DNA from: Rodentolepis nana
Taxonomy: Eukaryota > Platyhelminthes > Cestoda > Cyclophyllidea > Hymenolepididae
Length of the DNA: 12,642 nucleotides
Reading direction: 5' to 3'
NCBI GenBank assembly: GCA_900617975.1
Contig: UZAE01012597.1
Location: 1 to 12,642, forward strand
Positions 10,501 through 12,642 of the stretch are shown here, one piece after another. Both the position numbers and the translations under genes were made by a program. The notes beneath the pieces were generated by a model. That model did no database searches and was not told the origin of the DNA. It saw only the letters and a program-made list of their open reading frames with translations. The stretch's first letter is position 1. The number at the start of each line of letters is the position of its first letter.

Positions 10501-10844
10501 ATGATCCATAAAAGGCATAGTTTTGGCAAGTTTGTTGGGGAAGTATATTCGGTATAAATATCTATAAGAATTGTAGATTATATTCAATATAAATCTGCAA
10601 CGATAAATGTGTCAAACAAATGGACAATTAAGAAAATAAGTGGTAGTGGTATGACCGCTAGTAAGGATTGAAACTCGAAATACCTGAGAGCCATAGGTGC
10701 AAATTCCGCAATAGTTTTAATTCGCGGTGGCTTAGGAGGCGAAGAATGCGCATCCCTTCTGCTAAATTGAGCATACCAGCCATATGTTGAAATCAAGTCC
10801 TTGTCTTTGGCAAATTTTACAACGTCACTCGGAATAAAATCCAT
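414..10844 (-). CDS. GBA2: Non-lysosomal glucosylceramidase, 5' half of gene (partial, 8 exons)
   Basis: Hydrolyses glucosylceramide to glucose and ceramide; in animals it acts at the cytosolic face of ER, Golgi or plasma membrane (known for the family). Joined exons: 10844-10684, 10561-10354, 10277-10077, 9436-9092, 7749-7452, 4521-4257, 2977-2849, 742-414. All phases agree and give 645 codons plus one base. The product aligns end to end with the first ~527 residues of human GBA2 as I recall it. Hallmarks are PIGGIGCGT (87-95), RGFRGEFCR (98-106), LYPRSWTVY (169-177), LPLGVF (204-209), [11 protein letters not shown] (542-552), DGGTVWL (555-561) and YLEG at the end. The N-terminal beta-sandwich domain is complete; most of the catalytic (alpha/alpha)6 barrel lies beyond the left edge, including the acid/base Asp. 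It is longer than human because of low-complexity inserts at about 334-362, 433-465 and 566-635. The start is uncertain. Confidence 0.93.
1491..1527. repeat. (TA)n microsatellite
   Basis: About 18 perfect TA units in intron 7. It is likely length-variable, and can form a cruciform or hairpin. A shorter TA run is at about 1281-1290. Confidence 0.97.
2184..2488 (+). repeat. Retroposon-like repeat, copy A (~305 bp)
   Basis: It aligns over its full length with the reverse complement of 5526-5824. The best block is a 20-base exact match at 2244-2263 (its partner is 5742-5761). Other shared blocks are the CATGTCATATC..GACCACTT region, the CTCTGTGAAGCC..GAAGTCAA region and the 3' end CCTGTCA.TTGA. 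Copy A carries about 15 extra bases (near 2264-2278) and a decayed tail. It has no recognisable tRNA-type A or B box and no clear ORF, so it may be a SINE-like element or the 3' end of an unnamed LINE. Confidence 0.85.
2551..2606 (+). repeat. Partial copy C of the same repeat (3' end only)
   Basis: ATGATAACTACC, then CCTGACATTTGAT and AAATAAA, matches the last ~55 bases of copies A and B. It has the same orientation as copy A and lies about 60 bases after it. The sequence upstream of 2551 does not match, as expected of a 5'-truncated insertion or of local duplication. Confidence 0.65.
2620..2679. repeat. 17-base target-site duplication around stub D
   Basis: CGACATGTAGAACCTTA occurs at 2620-2636 and 2663-2679 with no mismatch. 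The 43-base offset equals the duplication plus the 26-base insert. Confidence 0.93.
2637..2662 (-). mobile_element. 26-base retroposon stub D
   Basis: On the minus strand it reads CCTGCCATTTGATATAAA followed by TAAATAAA. This is the extreme 3' end and tail of the repeat, differing at one base from copy B. It is flanked by a perfect 17-base direct duplication (2620-2636 and 2663-2679). That is the mark of target-primed reverse transcription with extreme 5' truncation, and it fixes the element's polarity and 3' end. Confidence 0.85.
2849..2977 (-). CDS. GBA2: GBA2 coding exon 7
   Basis: Encodes the end of Arg493, residues 494-535 and two bases of Pro536. RYARWF, then [21 protein letters not shown], matches human RYTRFF and [21 protein letters not shown]. 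This is the linker from the beta-sandwich into the catalytic barrel. The acceptor is ctttcttttag|a and the donor is a strong cc|gtaagt. It is the smallest internal exon (129 bases) and lies between two large introns. Confidence 0.93.
2978..4256 (-). other. GBA2 intron 6, GC-AG type
   Basis: About 1.28 kb, with donor GCAAGT (4256) and acceptor TTTTAG. The content is AT-rich. I see no repeat copy and no supported gene in it; the short ORFs on both strands have no family signature. Confidence 0.82.
4257..4521 (-). CDS. GBA2: GBA2 coding exon 6 with GC donor
   Basis: Encodes the end of Ser405, residues 406-492 and two bases of Arg493. [13 protein letters not shown] matches human [29 protein letters not shown] matches human CRLEFSLAWDMPRIMF; PYRR leads into the next exon. 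A Pro/Ser/Gly-rich insert lies at about 433-465. The acceptor is cactatag|gc. No GT donor gives a frame that continues into exon 7. The only one that fits is the GC donor cg|gcaagt (intron bases 4256-4255), which joins to give YRRRYARWF, in line with YHRRYTKFY-type sequences in other members. Confidence 0.88.
4522..7451 (-). other. GBA2 intron 5, the largest
   Basis: About 2.93 kb, with strong donor GTAAGT and acceptor CACTATAG. It holds copy B (5526-5824). Just before that, on the plus strand, is a 5282-5511 segment with protein-like open reading and higher GC that I cannot identify. Parts of 5900-6130 and 7210-7330 are also less AT-rich than their surroundings and may be decayed transposons. 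The rest shows nothing I can support. Confidence 0.85.
5526..5824 (-). repeat. Retroposon-like repeat, copy B (~299 bp)
   Basis: This is the inverted partner of copy A, in GBA2 intron 5. Read on the minus strand, it runs from TAGATTTACCTCCACG to the 3' end CCTGTCATTTGATATAAA plus a TAAATAAA-type tail. It has a run of ten G on the plus strand (5634-5643) where copy A has a shorter run. The better preserved tail suggests it is younger than copy A. No target-site duplication is obvious. Confidence 0.87.
7452..7749 (-). CDS. GBA2: GBA2 coding exon 5, serine-rich insert
   Basis: Encodes residues 306-404 plus one base of Ser405. After a short start (VRVTRC) matching human RVTAATTV comes a Ser/Thr-rich stretch at about 334-362 with no human counterpart. 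Conserved sequence resumes with [14 protein letters not shown], matching human QQVWQDLLQDGQL. The acceptor sits behind an almost pure pyrimidine tract containing ten C in a row; the donor is a strong a|gtaagt. The insert looks like a disordered loop on the beta-sandwich; this is inference. Confidence 0.9.
7750..9091 (-). other. GBA2 intron 4
   Basis: About 1.34 kb, with donor GTAAAT and acceptor CACTTCCAG after a C-rich tract. The stretch 8648-8900 is richer in GC and in broken reading frames than the rest, and may be an old transposon relic. No domain is recognisable. Confidence 0.85.
7758..7780 (+). other. G-rich tract at a GBA2 splice acceptor
   Basis: The plus strand has GGG, AGGAA, ten G, A, GGGG. 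This meets a simple G-quadruplex pattern on the DNA plus strand. In the GBA2 transcript it is a C-rich pyrimidine tract directly before the exon 5 acceptor, so it probably serves in splicing. Confidence 0.75.
9092..9436 (-). CDS. GBA2: GBA2 coding exon 4
   Basis: Encodes residues 191-305 (115 codons, phase 0 at both ends). It opens with [18 protein letters not shown], matching human ITPILPHDYQDSSLPVGVF, and continues through VSITMTW (human VSIMFSM). The middle, about residues 231-265, is polar (Gln, Ser, Pro) and little conserved. The end, [11 protein letters not shown], corresponds to the human MAVAAR strand. The acceptor is ttttccag|att and the donor is aatggg|gtaaat. Confidence 0.93.
9437..10076 (-). 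other. GBA2 intron 3
   Basis: About 640 bases of AT-rich sequence, with donor GTAATT and acceptor TTTTCCAG. Nothing else is recognisable in it. Confidence 0.88.
10077..10277 (-). CDS. GBA2: GBA2 coding exon 3
   Basis: Encodes residues 124-190, exactly 67 codons, with both ends in phase 0 (ttgttcag|ttt and gagcag|gtaatt). The run [17 protein letters not shown] matches human FTVCLRREGQTVYQQVLS. SWEWGF and LYPRSWTVY match human SWNWG and LYPRAWTVY. This is part of the N-terminal beta-sandwich domain. A 76-base intron separates it from exon 2. Confidence 0.95.
10278..10353 (-). other. GBA2 intron 2
   Basis: 76 bases in phase 0, with donor GTATAA and acceptor TTGTTCAG. The small 5' introns contrast with the kilobase-sized ones downstream. 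Confidence 0.9.
10354..10561 (-). CDS. GBA2: GBA2 coding exon 2
   Basis: Encodes the end of Arg54 and residues 55-123. It carries the family's most conserved N-terminal signature: PIGGIGCGT (87-95), then RGFRGEFCR (98-106) and RPGIY (110-114). One Gly of the human GGIGGGT run is Cys here. The acceptor is cttatag|a and the donor is gatcag|gtataa, in phase 0. The flanking introns are small: 122 bases before and 76 after. Confidence 0.95.
10562..10683 (-). other. GBA2 intron 1
   Basis: 122 bases, with donor GTATTT and acceptor CTTATAG. The split codon AG|A gives Arg54, as expected from the human LRYL run. Confidence 0.9.
10684..10844 (-). CDS. GBA2: GBA2 coding exon 1 (provisional start)
   Basis: Encodes residues 1-53 and two bases of Arg54. 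The motif STYGWYAQF matches the human PPFGWRICL region, and the end (APMALR) meets the next exon's YLYRIYF, as in human GLRYLQWWY. The donor is ctcag|gtattt at 10683. The first ATG in frame is 10844-10842, preceded by two GTG codons and then by TAT TTT TGG. An in-frame TAG at 10862-10860 lies just before these and is also a good splice acceptor (pyrimidine-rich tract, then TTTTAG). The exon may therefore start at 10859, with the true ATG in an unseen upstream exon or supplied by a spliced leader. The start at 10844 is a working choice; the coding frame is secure. Confidence 0.8.
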
Positions 10845-10859
10845 CACCACCCAAAAATA

Positions 10860-11345
10860 CTAAAAGACAAAATCGTAACGGTTAGCAAAATAAGGTTGCA
10901 TTTATAAGTCACTTGATGTAGATAAATTGATAAAATCTGTAAGTGAAAATTGTGAAAACTGCAGAAAATTAAAATAAAATGGCCTAAATTTTAATTTGCG
11001 GCACAACATAGATCAATTATTTTTTATTATAATGACTAAATTTCTAAGATCGTACAATTTACACAATAAGACAAAAAATATAAGACCCTATTTCATAATC
11101 AAAGGCATTAATAGTTTGGCTTAAAAATTCTTAAATTTTGAATCAGGCTTTTAAAAATTTCTAGTGTTCTGCCAATGTATTTTTCAAAGGATAGCTTTCT
11201 TCGCCCAGTATATTAGTAATTTACTTATACTCTATGTTAAGAAAATTTAATAAGAAATGTTAAATATTTAGTGCCAACCTTTCAAGAAATTTTATTGAAG
11301 AGTTTTAGCTAGCCTCTCTCCTCCGCGTATTTTGACTTCGTAACA
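10860..11345. promoter_or_regulatory. Shared intergenic region of divergent GBA2 and MRPS22
   Basis: About 0.5 kb of AT-rich DNA separates the two coding starts, so it must hold the MRPS22 promoter and possibly that of GBA2. I see no convincing TATA box or core element. Just before the MRPS22 ATG is a 12-base pyrimidine run (11313-11324), which could mark a TOP-like transcription start as in other ribosomal protein genes; this is inference. At the GBA2 side, TTTTGTCTTTTAG (minus strand, ending 10860) is a good splice acceptor, so a GBA2 5' leader intron or a trans-splice site may start here. Confidence 0.5.
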
Positions 11346-11612
11346 ATGTGGTTTTCTCCTGGGCTTATTCGTTCTTTTCGATTTGTCAAAATTAATTTTT
11401 TATCTCCAACAAAATGCCTTAGCCCTTACCATCTTTATTTATCCTCTTCTGTGTCGGTACCAGATTTGCAGAGTCAGTTTGTTAACCCGAGGATTCATAA
11501 CCTCTTGCATAGACTCGTGTCGGTTTCTCAGCCGACTAAAATTCATGAATCAAACTTTAAAGTGGAAAAAGTTCATGATATTAAACTTCTCTCTGATTCG
11601 GAGTTGCAAGCT
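11346..11612 (+). CDS. MRPS22: MRPS22 coding exon 1 with import signal
   Basis: Encodes residues 1-89. The N-terminus (MWFSPGLIRSFRFVKINF...) is basic and hydrophobic, like a mitochondrial presequence. NPRIHNLLHRLV matches human DPEVQRLLRRLTG, and KLLSDSELQA matches human KLMTQAQLEEA. The donor is caagct|gtattt. The exon could be read on to a stop at 11646, but that would lose the conserved MPPV segment. Confidence 0.9.
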
Positions 11613-12491
11613 GTATTTGATTTAACTTTTGCCATCATAGTTTTCTAGGTTATGCATTATTCGAAGATGTTAACTACTCAAAAGCTTCAAATGCCTCCAG
11701 TGATGAACGAAAGGCCGTCAGACGATCGCGAAAATCTAATTATTTCTAGAGACTCTGAATTATGTGGAATCCTTCCAGCCAATCAAAAGCTAGCGTTTGT
11801 TGACATTGGTTTAGACTCAAGCCGTCGACGTCGACTTATGCTCATTAGAGAAGCTGATGGCACTCTCCGATATGCTGACGCTTCAGAACGCGACCGCTTA
11901 AACCAGGTTTTCTTTCCTCTTCCTGGTCGGCGGCTTCGCACGCCTTCTCTCTTCCGTGATGCCAATTTAGAGGTTCCTATTTCACATGTTTTAATTTTAA
12001 GTCTTATTTAATTTAATCTGTTGTGACATTATTCCTTATTTTTTTTATAGACTGCCTTAAAGAATAACTTCCATGAATATGTGTTAGATCTTATCTTGAT
12101 TCAATTCGAACCCGATAGTCCAGAATATATTAAAATTTGTCATCGGGTATACAACGATGCTTTGGCTAAAATCTGGACAACGAATATTTTATCTGATAAC
12201 CAGGAGGGGGATCGTTTGACCAAAAGTATAATTACAAGACTTCGTTCAACTAGACACTATGGTCCCCTTGCCCTCTATGTTATATCTCATCTTAGACAGC
12301 CTCAGGGACTTATACAGGAAACTCTTTCGCATCAGTCATTTGATACTGCGTATCGCCTGCTTGTTCTCACTTCAATCTTACATCCCAAGTTGAAATTTTC
12401 AAAAGCCTTCGCCTCTTGTGGGATTCCATCCAATGTCTTGGAAGATGACAACGCCATTCCAGATAATAAGACAATACTCAATGCAGTTAAG
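11346..12491 (+). CDS. MRPS22: Mitochondrial small ribosomal subunit protein mS22 (3 exons)
   Basis: A structural protein of the animal mitochondrial small ribosomal subunit with no bacterial counterpart (family knowledge). Joined exons 11346-11612, 11649-11972 and 12051-12491 give 344 codons with all junctions in phase 0; human is 360. Matches to human include LQMPPVMNER (102-111), READGTLRYA..ERDRLNQVFFP (157-179), TPSLF (187-191), QFEPDSPEYIK (215-225) and LRSTRHYG (261-268). The first ~38 residues are rich in Ser, Leu, Phe, Arg and Lys with no acidic residue, as expected for a mitochondrial import signal. The ATG has A at -3 and follows an in-frame TAG at 11310. About 18 extra residues precede LRSTRHYG. 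The C-terminus is unresolved. Confidence 0.93.
11613..11648 (+). other. Tiny 36-base intron of MRPS22
   Basis: It has a GT start and CTAG end, and both joins are in phase 0. Using the earlier AG at 11640 brings a stop within a few codons, so 11648 is the acceptor. The joined protein has the human residue spacing across the junction. Introns of this size are well known in 5' parts of schistosome genes. Confidence 0.88.
11649..11972 (+). CDS. MRPS22: MRPS22 coding exon 2
   Basis: Encodes residues 90-197 (108 codons). The joined sequence from LQA to MPPV has exactly the human spacing of 21 residues, which fixes the tiny upstream intron. The core, IREADGTLRYADASERDRLNQVFFPLPGR in two halves (155-169 and 170-183), follows human VVREPSGTLR and ERDRMIQVYFPKEGR. 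The donor gag|gttcct is weak, but using it keeps the human spacing into exon 3. Confidence 0.93.
11973..12050 (+). other. MRPS22 intron 2 with weak GTTCCT donor
   Basis: A 78-base intron in phase 0. The 3' end is a strong T-rich tract and TATAG. The donor GTTCCT departs from GTAAGT. A second in-frame donor (cat|gtttta, at 11990) would add six residues (VPISH and one more base set) not expected from the human spacing, so it is less likely or is an alternative site. Confidence 0.8.
12051..12491 (+). CDS. MRPS22: MRPS22 coding exon 3
   Basis: Encodes residues 198-344 (147 codons). The acceptor follows a long T-rich tract (tttttttatag|act). LILIQFEPDSPEYIK and LRSTRHYGPLALY match human LCFAQFEPDSTEYIK and LRSTRYFGGMVWY. 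LTSILHP matches human LYHVLHP. The donor is gttaag|gtgcgt. Human has about 25 further residues after this point. Confidence 0.92.
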
Positions 12492-12642
12492 GTGCGTTTT
12501 TACTTAACGTTATTATTCCCTATTCCTAAAACTATCTATTCTTAGCTTAAAAAGTGAAGGGTTAATTAATTTTACGCCTACGTAGTCAGTAGTTATCCGA
12601 TGATTTTATTTTGAGTATTCCGGTGAACGATAAATCCTAATT
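12492..12642 (+). other. 3' edge of MRPS22: intron, or last few codons
   Basis: Two readings are open. (1) A 54-base intron, 12492-12545 (GTGCGT...TTCTTAG), is followed by CTT AAA AAG TGA at 12546-12557, giving a 347-residue protein ending in LKK. (2) The intron runs past the right edge and the last exon lies outside. The first fits the short introns of this gene; the second fits the longer human C-terminus. I see no AATAAA signal in this stretch. Confidence 0.5.

Noticed and set aside
10375..10557. Plus-strand ORF of 60 codons
   Set aside because: It is antisense to GBA2 exon 2.
11783..11965. Arg-rich minus-strand ORF
   Set aside because: It is antisense to MRPS22 exon 2 and its composition is explained by that exon.
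1..12642. CRISPR arrays, prokaryotic operons, toxin-antitoxin or defence systems, tRNA or rRNA genes
   Set aside because: None was seen. The window is animal DNA explained by two spliced genes, introns and retroposon relics.

Overview
This is AT-rich, intron-containing animal DNA with two protein genes placed head to head. On the minus strand is the 5' half of a non-lysosomal glucosylceramidase (GBA2, glycoside hydrolase family 116). It has eight coding exons in the window and runs off the left edge. On the plus strand is the gene for mitochondrial small-subunit ribosomal protein mS22 (MRPS22). Three coding exons are seen, and the last residues are unresolved at the right edge. All exon junctions were worked out by hand from reading frame, splice signals and remembered human protein sequence; no search was run.

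Layout: 1-321 is a 5'-truncated, frameshifted LINE fragment coding for the RNase H end of a retrotransposon, inside GBA2 intron 8. 414-10844 holds GBA2 exons 8 to 1, with introns that grow from about 0.1 kb at the 5' end to 1.3-2.9 kb further in. 10860-11345 is the shared intergenic stretch. 11346-12491 is MRPS22, with introns of only 36 and 78 bases. The larger GBA2 introns hold copies of an unnamed retroposon-like repeat of about 300 bp: two nearly full copies in opposite orientation, one partial copy, and one 26-bp stub inside a perfect 17-bp target-site duplication.

Organism: the tiny intron, the rise in intron size from 5' to 3', and the base composition recall schistosomes and related flatworms. 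The RNase H fragment resembles I-type LINEs that I associate more with arthropods. I therefore call it an invertebrate, possibly a flatworm, and leave the phylum open.

The two gene products do not share a pathway: GBA2 cleaves glucosylceramide on cytosolic membrane faces, and mS22 is part of the mitochondrial ribosome. They may share a bidirectional promoter. I see no prokaryotic system, CRISPR array, tRNA or rRNA. The most interesting points are the repeat family and its inverted pair flanking GBA2 exons 6 and 7, a GC-AG intron, the 36-base intron, and a possible trans-splice acceptor at the GBA2 5' end.
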